Part shown: positions 28,201 to 40,440 of the stretch, piece by piece
Layout: each line of letters opens with the position of its first letter
How positions within the stretch are numbered: position 1 is the stretch's first letter
NCBI GenBank assembly: GCA_003344405.1
Contig: NOWV01000006.1
Location: forward strand, 1,149,461-1,213,460
Origin: Trichoplax sp. H2
Taxonomy: Eukaryota; Placozoa; Uniplacotomia; Trichoplacea
Direction of reading: 5' to 3'
DNA: 64,000 nucleotides
Notes under the pieces: generated by a model
The model's input: the letters and a program-made list of their open reading frames with translations, nothing else
Databases searched by the model: none
What the model was told of the DNA's origin: nothing
Position numbers and translations under genes: made by a program

Positions 28201-31200
28201 TGATCAAACATGAAAAAGAGAAGAAGATTGTATACCGTGTAAATGGAATATTGCTTCAGAAGAAGATAAAATCAGACATTAATCCTACAGATGACGTAGC
28301 AATGTATTCGATTGCGTCTAATAATAAAATTTATACTGGACCTATTGCGCAGTTAGCACTAAGGTTCCTTTTGGGTAGTGACTGTCACGGTGACCAATAT
28401 TATTTAACGAAGCTTCGATCAAATAAGCAAAATACTAGGTCTGCATAAGTAATGCTCATAAAGTGTTATTTTGATGTAATATATTTGGAGCTTGTTCCTC
28501 ACGGTAAAAATGAAATCGATAGAATATAAGGTTGATAACTCAGAGTACATGAAAACATTTTAATTAGGATAAGTGAGATACATTTATTCTATTTGACGTG
28601 GTATGGCTATCCAACAGATAATATTACCGATCTATACAGTCGTATAAACATTGATAGTTCACAGATAGGACGAGAGAAATTAAACGTTATGATTATATGG
28701 AGTACTTGCAATACTGATAGAAACACGTACTACATTATGATTGACCATTAATTACTCAAATTTCCAGTATTGTAGCTACCTAGACAAACTTAATTGGTTT
28801 GTTTGAAAAGGAAGGAAATATCAGTCATGATAGAGTATCAAAGATTCTATTCGAGTTTGTATTGATTTTTATCCTGTCATCTTTATACCGAAGGAAAGCA
28901 TATCAGTATTGTATATCATCTATGAAACCAAAGCAATAAAATTAATCATATACCTAAAGTAAAGAGCATCTAAATGTTTTCCGTTATAACTCTTTATTTA
29001 AGTCAGAGCAGCATTGAATAATATAGAATACAATAGATTGCATGATTATTCAATTTAGGTTTCACACTGCCTTTTCGATAACGTCCAAAAGTATAATTAT
29101 TGCCATATTTTAAGTTCGTGTTCCTATTGGGTATGTTAATAAGATATTACAGTTCATAATGACATGGTTTGACATTTGCATATGATCATGAAGCTAACAT
29201 GTCTACTTAAAAATAATTCTTTATTATACATAATTAGATTATGGAACAAAATGACTGCATCAATGAAATTTCGTTTCTATAGATTTAAAAAAATTTTATG
29301 CAGTGTGTTCGTATTACAAGATATGCAGCAGCAATTAACTTGAGACATTTACTTAAAAAGACTTGTTATCATCAAGCTAAGCATAAGATGTTTACTTACT
29401 AACGGCACTTCTTTACAAAAAGTTTATCTAAATAATGCAGGATACTATCTAAATGGCTACAACATAACCGGATTAGGTCATCGTACTCTACTTTCGTGTA
29501 CTATGGTGTACTTTGCTCAATGTTAAAATCTTGATATCAGCAGCCGTTGACATATTGAATATAAGAGAATGATATCATTATACTGAGTGATAGTATATTA
29601 TATGAATCCGTCTAAAGGGCGCCTTGTTTTAGACATGTGTGCTAGTATTTTGAACAGATATATCATAGAAAACCTAACCCACGACAAAAAGCTGAAAAAT
29701 ACTTTTATTTACGTATAAAAAGGAGAGATTGTAAATAAACAATCCATAAAATTATAAAGCAAAAGACTGCACTCACAACGTATAAGAATTGATGTGATTC
29801 ATGAAACATCTGATATTACAATATATAAGCAGTAGTGACACATGAAACATAGTATGAGAATGGAACTGGAGAGAAGAAGTGGCAAACATTACCACTGTGT
29901 ATTGTTTTAACAGACTACTAAAGCTAATCAATCTATAAAGATAGTCTTTCTTAATAGCTCAGATGTATGGTGAAAGAGAATATTCTGCTGAAATCAGCTA
30001 CTACAGCTCTTGCTATTCACTACGATGATAAACAATTTTATCATCTTTCCGCTTATTGTCATGACCAGTGAAAAATGTGAAATCTCGAATATTATTGTAA
30101 AGATAATCCTAAAGTGAATACACAATGCGATGAAGAAGATTATTTACTAGTATAAAGTTAACTCTGCAAAAGAATAAATTAATGTCTTTTATGATCATAC
30201 AATGTCAATATGAAATTAACATGATATGCGGCTTTATGATAAAAAAACAAGTTTAGCCACTTTATTTTATTTATTGATGACGTTTTTATACGATAAATAA
30301 AGGCTTACTTTTTCGAAGCATGTTTACGACAGTTATAAGTCAACAAATCTTGGAGTATTTTTCGGTTTTGATGCATGACACATACATTAATAGTTGGGAT
30401 CGTTATAAGTTAATGCTAATAACAATCACTAATCGTATAAAATTAATAAGTTAGTTAAGGTAATCGAAAATGCAGTTAATTCTGGATTTTAGGGGTGTGG
30501 ATGATCGTTTTAGCTGCACTGTATTTTGTAAAACCTCCGCCTTGAAATCTTAAGCTATCACGTAATTAAAGAGGTGGCAGTTTCAACTAAAAAGTGAACC
30601 TAATTGAATCAGTAATATGATATAACTAAATGCGATTTGTAAATACAGTAATTTTATTAGTTAAATTGATAAATTTTTATAGCTTTAATGTGTAATACTT
30701 TGCTTTTACAATTGAATTAGATTTAATTCTATCATAATGACACGTAGTTATATGATAATAGCAATAGAATATTTGTGATGTCAGGGTTAGAACAAGTGGA
30801 TATTTTAGCTTCTGGCAATTATTCTTGTTAATAGAAATATTAGATATCTGATGGCATTACTTGATTATAAACCAAATGTATTCTAGATATGTGCAGAGTA
30901 ATATGTTATATCTTTGGATCGTTGAAAGAATCAAATATGACATTTATACATGACATTAGAACTGAGTAAGTTAATTATTTTTTTATATTAATTATTGATG
31001 GAATAGTTCTAATTACGAGAATGTTGGCTAGTGCTGGCTTCTATCCTAACTTAAGTTCAAAATAGGCTTAATGGCAATTAGATTATTTCCCAAAATATAG
31101 TAAATTCATTATGAATGAATTTAGTGTATTGTTCTATCGAGAAATGTGAATTTCATTCTTTGCATTTATTAGCGCTTTCCTGTTAACTTCAGAGTCGATT

Positions 31201-34200
31201 AATTATGGCAGTTAATTTGCGCTCATGGATAGTATTGAAAGGTATTTGCGGCAATTAACAGGACTGTACATATCTTCATTCAAGTTTGGTACCTGATTAA
31301 AGATTCCCAATGTATTACTTAAACAGGAGCGATTTCTTATCCTAAAGTACTTTTAAATAGCTTTATCTACCTTTAGATTGATTTTAAACATTTTGACCTT
31401 TCTAACTTAAATGTATCTTAAATTTAAGGCTAAACGTTTAGTTTTTAATTTAAATAAAATTAAATACGAAATTATAGAAATCGGCTCATGGACGTACATA
31501 GAATTTAATTGAATGATATGAAAACGTGCTCTATTTTCCTACATAATTCAATGGATATTTGTATCACATAAGTATTTTGTAATTATTTTTAATTGACATA
31601 TGGTCTTATTATAATAATATACCGTAAAATCTAAATCTATCTACCGCCTGGTTTGTATTTCCAGTAAATGATCATAAGCTATTAGGTAGACTTAATAGAA
31701 AATTTTTTTCATCAATTAATTTTATTATTATTATATGAGAAACTTTTTAAAATGCTGAATTTATGAGGCAAACATCGCTCCCAGAACTCTCGATATTTAG
31801 AATAATACATTCTCAAGAGTTAAACAATAGTCATACAGGGTGATTTCGAAAGTATGAAATCAAACTATGCTACACTGAAGCTAAGACTAAGGCTTGAGAC
31901 AAATTTGGTGTATTGTGATACTTCTTAATAGGACATATAACCTTCGGGTAATTTTATCTGCGCTACCCTTTATTGTGCTACTTTTTGAACTTCCTTATAA
32001 AAATTTATTTGGACGGTAATTGAATGTTTTCCTAACGTCATGGTAATAAAGTATTGTATATCTAGTATGTTAGTTAATGAACGGAATTAATAAAAATTAC
32101 TAGTTGCCAAACATGAAAATAGTAACAATAATCATTAGATGGCCTTTAAGACATACTTAAAAGCGATAATTAAGTTAATATTTACGCAAATATCGCAATT
32201 CTGAGCAAGGTAAGTGTTGATGATGTTTTGTTCGAAAATTTCACATCCTTAACTTAATTTAGATATTGCTATAGTGAATGATGAAATTCTGTATTAACTG
32301 AATCAATAATATTGGTAAATTTATGCTTTATCCGCTAATATTATACGCGTAAAATAAAAGTTATATTCTGTGTACACTGTATCTCTACAATTTTTGTAAC
32401 ATAGAATACTGGCATATTCTATCGTTTATTAAATTAAATAATTTTATTTCTTTAGTTGTATATACAGTATAAAGTACAATTAAATTTAATTTTATTATCA
32501 TTGAGGCAACTAGAACTTTTTAGTCCGAACTGTCATTTGTTAATATACCTAGTATTTATTTACTGTATTAGTATAAATTATATACTGAAGATGCTATGCG
32601 CAGATATGAATTCGTATCACCTTACATTCAGGAAAATTGCAGCACAACTAACATAGTTGTATCCGATAACTAAAGTAGGGTATCGCCTTGAACAGTTTTA
32701 TTAGTATCTGGTGTAAAGTATATTATACTTCGATATCTCATATTATATATGGGCATGACTTTTGTAGCTGTGTAGGTAATTATGATATGTGCATATTTCA
32801 GGCACTGATAAGAATGGTAACATGATACTGGGTGCATATGTTAACATATACATAAGCGTATGCTTTAGTATACATTACGCAAAATTAAAGTTTGGCTCAA
32901 CGAAGGAAATTTATCGCTATGTAGATGTAAAAGTGTGAGTACGATACGATTATTTTAGAGTGTAAAGAACTATTTTAATTTATAAGAAAATGCTAAGCAA
33001 AATTTAATATAAGTTCTGATCGGTATACATACCGTAATGTATGAGTAACAAATACCTGCCATTTCATTGAGGTAATGGAATGCAGTCTTTTATGTTATTG
33101 TTAATCAAGGATTTCTACAAGGAATACAGTATAGTATAAGTCAAACTCGCAAATACATTTTATTATATCACAGTACCTGTATTACTATATCGGTGGTTTA
33201 AGTATATATCCTCAGAGCTAGTTTCTCTAGATTAGGAGCTCGACAATAAGCGATATCGTATTGTATTTATCAGATAATCTATCATTAATAAATTGGACTT
33301 TAATGCTCTACGAGCATGCTATATTTTATGTGATAACTAAATTTTCTATGCGTTTTTCATTCTCGTAAAGTGTTTACCTAATGTGCAATTAAATACGGTA
33401 CTCGTATGTAACGAGATACGATTTTGACTTTATAACTTTAAAGTTTTTAATTGTATTAATTTAAGAAGTTAAGTGAGGATAATAATCCATGACAACGGAT
33501 TACCTTATCAACATAAACATAGATAAATTTCTACTTCTTTCGAATGCATGGAAACAATGACAATTACGTGTAGTAATATAGATTAAAAATTTATCAGGTA
33601 TTCACGTAGCTTAAATGACACTTTTGTATGAGATAAGTGCATCTGTGCTACGTCAAGTTGTTCATGCATATGTAAATACAAGTTCATAGTCCATTAACTG
33701 CACACAATAATGCAAAGCTTTCGTTGTATGATACTCGATGCGTTATTGATTATTTTATTTATTAATCCATACCTGATCTCAGATGATTTGTAGAAAATTG
33801 AACCATTAGAAGTTAATAATTCATATGGAAACATACACTAGCGTGGTATGAAGTTGTCTAGACTGTAATGCCGTACAGGTATATTGTATAAGGTTACCGA
33901 TTATTATTATAATAGGAAGCTTTACCTGTAAGCGCGTCTTCTGGTATATATTTCGTCTTGACCTTCATCGATATCAAGCTAAATTCTACGAAATTTTATA
34001 CCCGGTGAATTGATACAGGTAAGACTTTACACAGTCTGATTTAGTGTGTCTGAATTGATCAAATAGCTATTTTTTTTGTTCCTATTACCTACGAATTTGG
34101 CTAGCAATGTTTACGGTATGTTGTAGCACTGTAGTTAATTAACCAGTTGCCAAATTGAAACTATATCGAAGATATACCACTGCTTAATATCGAAATCATG

Positions 34201-35348
34201 TTACTTTTGAAGATATGTATCCATTTTTGTTATAAGGCACGATAAAGTGCTGCACAATTAGTACAGTGGTAAATTTTACTTTGCCTTTATTTGATTTTTA
34301 TCTACGTTAGATAGTTTTTTACTGTTTTAATATAAAAGATTTAAGTACTAAACAGTGTAATTCGACTGTAGAAAGTGTCAACTTAATTTGTTTCATGCAT
34401 ATTAAAAGGCACTATTGTAACTATACTTCGGCGAGCTTACTAGGTATGCGCTTAATTAATGGCAACGATTTTTGTAGATCATCTATAATAATTTCTCTGG
34501 AGAGAAAAAATCTGTGATGCAGTAATATTCGTAGATTACGATTATGTCGTGGATTACGTACGAGCAATTATGCGATACTGTAGTGCTCCATTTATAGTAA
34601 TCCATGATTTAAATACGTACAGTATACGCTAAACTGCAATAAACGAAGGCACCGAGCGATTGTAAATCACTGATAACATCTAATAGCCACAGCGTTAATA
34701 GTGTTTTGGCCAGTATCTTCCAATTTGGAGTCAAGTAGGTTCTTGTACGTACATTTGTGATGAGTTTCGCGTTAGGCTATCGATGTAAGATTGGATGTTA
34801 TGTTCGATGAGCTACAGGATATCAGCAGCTGTAGTTATTAATTAATTAATTATTCGTATACAGTATGAATTGAATATGAATTAGTCGATCCCTCGCTTGT
34901 TATACTTCGCGTGCTATACGAGTATACTGTACCAGCTGTACTTATACCTTACTGCGTTTCATGTTTACAGTAAAGGAATTCTTTGCGATTTTGAATCCTG
35001 ATATAGTATGAAACTTGATATGGCACGCTTTTATTTGCAAGCTAATCAGTATAAAGTATCAACTTGTTATTCAATATGCACTTTATGAACTGTATTGATC
35101 TATAGCAATTGTGCTGCATTGACGTTCAACTGAATAAGAAATTTTGGGTTGAATCTGTAAAAGTGGGTTGAGAGCTTTATTGGACGTAGCCATTAGGGTC
35201 TATTGACTTATCAATTAATAGTAAAAATCGAGTGATTCGTCTATGCATGACGCTCATGAAGTTACTGGCTCGGTATGAATGAAATAACACACGAATCGAA
35301 ATTACGAAATTATGAACTCTGTCTCGGTTTTCCTGCTAAAAGACTACA
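22240..35348. other. Gene-free AT-rich stretch
   Basis: About 13 kb without any recognisable conserved exon, tRNA or transposase. It contains the 5' flank of the ARHGAP6-like gene and presumably the distal promoter of the NRPS-like gene. An 82-codon ORF at 28200-28448 starts at a TTG and resembles no family I know; I do not call it a gene. GTAC-type pentamer repeats are absent until isolated short pieces near 34.6-34.9 kb. Confidence 0.55.
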
Positions 35349-35574
35349 TACTGTACAGTACTGTACTGTACTGTACAGTACTGTAAGTGCGTGCTCCGAT
35401 TTGCTACGAGATACCGTAGTGACTGTACTGTACTGTACTGTAGTGTATAAGTACAGTACAATATAAGCTTATCTATAGTACAGTACTGTAAACTGGTGTA
35501 CTGTATCTTGAGTCCATGTCTGTACTGTCTGATATACAGTACAGTAGTTAAGAACATACTGTACAGTACAGTAC
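35349..35574. repeat. GTAC-W pentamer lattice tract A
   Basis: The cleanest piece, 35349-35385, is an uninterrupted run of TAC[A/T]G pentamers (seven full units plus two bases). Further runs occur to 35574 separated by unique sequence. Each unit is the palindrome GTAC plus one variable A/T base, so both strands have the same consensus. It is the first substantial tract in the window. Confidence 0.9.
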
Positions 35575-35596
35575 CGGTAAGGAGAAGAATTATGGT

Positions 35597-35765
35597 TAAA
35601 AGAAAAAGGGAAAGGAACAGGGAACAGTCGTTCAGTATGATAAAATGAGGGAGCTGACTATTTTACTGGCCATTTTAACTGAACCATATGCGTCAAACGG
35701 TAACTGTCCATGGCTGTGAACTTGTCATCCAAATTGGCCGCTTGATTAATTTTGTTCTCATTACA
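35597..35765 (+). mobile_element. Degenerate MITE copy M1 (same family as M2-M4)
   Basis: Starting around TTAAAAGAAAAAGGGAAAGG, the sequence runs parallel to element M3. Shared blocks include CTGACTATTTTACTGG, CATTTTAACTG and TCATCCAAATTGGCCGC, compared with CTGATTATTTTACTGG, CATTTCAACTG and CGTCCAAATTAGCTGC in M3. The terminal CAGGGACTACT and the right half are not recognisable. It lies between lattice tracts A and B. Confidence 0.65.
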
Positions 35766-36060
35766 GTATACTGTATATTTCATTATTTTGCACTAAACGG
35801 ACAGTAATCGTCCCTCTGTCTTCTACTGGTGTAGTCGCTCTTAAATAGTGCAAGGCTCTAACTTGAGCACTAGCCCCAGGCTAGTGAGGACGAATCTCAT
35901 GTAAAAGTGGTGTCAATAAGTCAGTGTGGGCTATTATTATTAGGTTAATGAATGAATGAAGAGTGTGACCAAAACCACCAATCAGCAACGATTTCGTCGG
36001 GTCGTATCGCTCGTATGATCACGACCTTCGTTCTATTGTTTATACTACTGTAAAGTGAGA

Positions 36061-36245
36061 CTGTACACTGTACAGTACAGTACTGTACTGTACTGTACTG
36101 TACTGCTAAATTGACACGTGTACAACATACAAAGTATGTACTGTACACTGTACTGTACTGAACAGTATAATACAAGTACTGTACAATACTATACTGTACT
36201 GTAAAGTCCAGTACACACTACGATACAATGTACTGTAAAGTACAG
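36061..36245. repeat. GTAC-W pentamer lattice tract B
   Basis: The core at 36071-36105 is seven exact TAC[A/T]G pentamers, two with A then five with T. Flanking pieces carry single-base variants such as AAAGTACAG. The tract lies about 900 bp upstream of the NRPS-like start codon. The stop-free ORFs here, with repeating Tyr-Ser-Thr-Val-Gln, are repeat artefacts. Confidence 0.9.
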
Positions 36246-37138
36246 TATTTTAAAGATAGTTTACCAATGGCAGCAGCAAGTTGCAGATCGTTTTGTATCC
36301 GCATGGTCAAAACCTGAAGCAAATCCCACCATAAAGTACTTTGCTTTTGGCATCAACTGTCTTGTGTGGTAGTGGTATATTTTACGAAAAATACGCTAAT
36401 AAAAAGGAACAGTGGGACTCGCATAAATAGGTATAAAATTGTAATTTAATGCTAATATTTATTATAGAATTTGAAAGATTGCAAACAGACACTATTCGAA
36501 TGGAGATTAACAAGGGTGGCAACTAATGAAACTGATATGATTCCTTAGCAACTTACTTAATCCGATTTCTTACATGTGAATGTTGATTTGCATGTAGGAT
36601 AATATAATCGGTTCAAAATTTTTTCATTATCCTAACATATTTCTTATTAGAGGACTACGTATTTAGATATTCTGACAAGTAGCAATTAGCGTGTACGATT
36701 TTGATTTTAGCAGAATCCTGAATGGAATAAATTAGTCTCTAGAATGAAATATATGTGTAGATCGACATAAGCGATTGAGAGAGTACAATACACTAGTAGA
36801 TTGGTTCAGAATACGCATACTGAAAAGGATGAAATATCTGCACTTTCACGCATAAGTAGAATGATCGCGCTTAGCTAATATCAAAATATTAATCTATATG
36901 CTACAGTTTGGCTCATTTCATGCAAGAAAGTACTATGTAAATCCAATCTACTCGTATCGCACATTGTTGTCCTTATGCATTTGCGTATGCATTAGTAATG
37001 TACAGTATTATGCACCCTGCTAGAAGTTGTTTATATTATTGTAAATCTCCATACCTGACTAATTATAAATATAAAATAATTGTCGTGTTCTATATGTTTC
37101 GTTTATTTGAATGCGCTCTCGTTAATTAGGTACAGAAA

Positions 37139-40100
37139 ATGAATAGTCAGCTAAAATATTGTTTGCATGAAATATTTCGGCGCCAAGCTAGCCGAACACC
37201 CGATGCCATTGCTGTCGTCGACCCGGATAACAATAAATCTATGACCTTCAAGGAATTAGATATGGCTAGTGAAGTCTTAGCGACTAATTTACGACATAAA
37301 GGTATCAAAGTTGACTCTATTGGAGGAATTTACATGGATAAATGCTTAGAATACGTTATAGCATATATTGCCATCTTAAAAGCTGGTGGAGCTTATCTCC
37401 CTCTCGATGTTTCCTATCCACCTGCTCTGTTGAAAATGGTTTTGGAGGACGCAGAGCCTGTTGCTGTCATCACAACACAAAGTTGGGCTTCGTTATTACC
37501 TTCTGAGTTAGAGATCATCGTATTAGATGATGGTTGGCAAAATATTTTGGAACAAGAAAATACTGCTAGAGGTGACGTTGAACAAATTAAAAACTCTTTG
37601 GACGATTTAGCCTATGTGGTTTATTCATCTGGTACAACCGGTAAACCAAAAGGTTAGTGCTATGCTATGTACGAGTATTATGTGCACTTGTGGCTAAGTT
37701 ATTGACTATTATATTATTTAGAGTAATTCTAAAACTGTACATTATAAAGTATACAGTAGTCTTTACAAGAGACGACGAACGTCAAGGGGAGTTTATCCAA
37801 GAAAGATTGAAATAATTAAATATTTCTTGGATGTGCTAGATCTAACCAGCTGTAGTGATGACGGCTAAAATACATCATGGCTGGGATTAAAGGCATTGTA
37901 AATACTGAAATAGCATGCCTCCGGTGTCTTATATATTGTACTAATAGTGTGCATATATGCGTTCAGCCACGTGTATTCACTTTACACTGTAAATTCGGCT
38001 GCAATCATGGTTACTGTTAGCGAATAATTTATTTAGCGTGTTATTACTGTACTCCAACATGGATAGGCAATTGGCATGTACAGTACTGTATTAGATAATT
38101 TAGATCCACTATATCGCTGTGATGTATCAGTGAAGATCATTGAATCGAATCGAATGTTAAATACTGTCAGTATCATGTTATAATGCTATAGCTTAGCTTA
38201 AAAATTATCAAACTAGCAATGGCCGGATATCAATAAATAAATTACATTGATAGAGCATATAGTCACTCCACAATATGGCTGCTAGTGTATAGTTATTATG
38301 GTAAAATTTATAATTGTATTTACAGTAATGTTACTCGATTTATGTAATAATTCATGCACTGTACTGAGCAAACTTGTTACAGTTATTTGTACGGCACTCA
38401 TCAAATCATTCTAGCGGTTTATACGTCGTGTAACTACTTAAGAATAGTTAGATTATCGAGATAGAAGAATTAATTGATGGTGCACACGATTGGTTATCGT
38501 TCATTTCTAATGTGATTGAAATTTAGCTATAAATCCATAATAATGCTAAAATTGTTATGATCGATTGATTAGTCAATCCTAGGATTGACTAACGTATCGG
38601 CCAATCCTAGTCTGTTTAATACGAATCAGTAATGTAATCTGTCAATTTCGGGTTTTGACATAGCTGTTATATTTACGGTCTCCATGCGGAATATATCTGA
38701 AATTAGAGGACTCTTAATTAGTTGCTACCACTCCTCGTTTTATAATATTATGATGCAGTTTATTGGTGTCTTCGCGTTATGGTGCGCGATAATTAAAATG
38801 TTTTCGCATGTATTTATTTCAAGTTATAAATTTGTGAATTATATATATACTGTACTTATAGGCATTTGCTGTCCACATCGCGGAGCTGTCTTTTCCTATA
38901 CCAAAAGATTCTTATTTTATCCGTTTGAAGATAATGATCGGGTTGCATGCAACGTTTTTTTTGTTTGGGAGTTGCTCAGACCTTTACTGAAAGGTATCAC
39001 TCTGTATATTATTCCAAACGCAATAATATACGATCCGGTACTACTATCTCAGTTTATCTATAAGCACAGAATTACCCGTATCCTTTTCACACCATCATTA
39101 CTTGAGGCAATGTTGGATTGTAGTGGTATTGACTTTAAAAAAACATTATCCAGTTTACGAATCATCATGTTGTGCGGTGAGGTCGTTGCTACGGCTCTTC
39201 GGAATCGGTGTGTACGTGTTTTACCGAATGCGAAGCTAGTAAATCTCTATAGTACTTCGGAATCACACGATATGGCGATGGCTGAACTATCAGGACCATA
39301 TGGTGCAATTGATAAAAACCGTAAATTTTGTCCTATTGGAAAGCCATACGATGAAGTCCATGTACTAATCTTAGATGATGATTTAAAGCAGCAGCCGGTT
39401 GGAGTTTATGGAGAGGTAGGATACTATAACGAAGCGTTCACTGATAAATTAAGGACTCATTACAGTATTAGACGACAAATATGAATTCTACTGTTATTAA
39501 ATTTTGTGTTATATGATTGAATATCTATAAAATAAAATCTTGCTTATCCGGTTAATAAAATCAATTATTTCTATGAAAGATATATGTTGGGGGCCCAACA
39601 TTAGCACGTGGTTATCTTAAACGTCCAGAATTAAATGCTAAGAGATTTATTAAGACCCCAGATTATCTATCAGCTTACGGTCCGATCCTATATCGTGCTG
39701 GTGATTGGGGATGCTTATTACCTGATGGTCAATTGGAAATTGGTGGACGATGCGACACAATGGTTAAAGTTAGGGGTTACAGTATCGAATTGCAGGTGCG
39801 TAGTTAATTTCGTTTATGATAATATAGATTCTAATCATATTTATCTATTTTTGAACTCTCTCAATAATTGTTACTACAGATATTTGATAAATTGAAAAAC
39901 TACTAATATTTCATTAACAATTAATTATTATAATTAATGTAGGCGGTGGAAGCGGCTTTGTTGGAGTTAGATAAAGTGAATGCCGCTGTTGTAATTCCGC
40001 AGGGGGAAGAGGGTTCTGATAAATTTTTAGTAGCCTATGTTGTTCCGGAAGGGAAGGTATAGCAGCTTTATTAAAATCACTGTACGATATGTAAACATTT

Positions 40101-40440
40101 TTATCTGGATCAATTGTATTACAAGCTAATATCACCGATTTTTCAATAGTTTAGTTGGTTTTTACTTTATTTCCGATTATAAATTTATTAGACTACCAGA
40201 AAGGAAATCCGAGAAGCTCTGAAAAAGCGTTTACCTTACTTTATGATTCCGTCTTATTTTGTTTTTCTTGCTAGGTATATGGAATATTGTTATCTTATTT
40301 TATTAGCAATCTAATAATTTTATTATTATGATACATTAATAATTTTTGTAATAACTGTACTAGTGTACCGTTGTTACCAGCTTCCGCTAAATTAGACAAA
40401 AAGCAGTTACCATTGATAGATCCTTTAAGGGCTGTTCCTA
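37139..40440 (+). other. Adenylation (A) domain with non-canonical substrate pocket
   Basis: The domain covers about residues 1 to 515. At the A4 motif the sequence is NVFFVWELLRPLLKG. Aligning VWE with GrsA FDASVWE puts Val203 at the position of Asp235, the residue that binds the alpha-amino group of amino acids, with Phe204, Phe205 and Trp207 beside it. A5 is LYSTSES, not NxYGPTE. The catalytic A10 Lys is kept. This pocket is not expected to take a standard alpha-amino acid. Confidence 0.8.

Noticed and set aside
28200-28448. 82-codon ORF in the gene-free region.
   Set aside because: Starts at TTG, has no splice context or recognisable domain, and such lengths occur by chance in 15 kb of six-frame sequence.
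35349-35574. Resemblance of TACTGTACAGTA to the bacterial LexA/SOS box.
   Set aside because: Spacing and length do not fit the SOS box, the genome is eukaryotic, and the motif is part of an extended pentamer lattice.
35336-36175. Long open frames with repeating Tyr-Cys-Thr-Val-Gln or Tyr-Ser-Thr-Val-Gln in the repeat tracts (also 50661-50912, 51039-51329, 63274-63489).
   Set aside because: A 5-bp repeat read in triplets has a 15-bp period and happens to lack stops in some frames. They are repeat artefacts, open on both strands.
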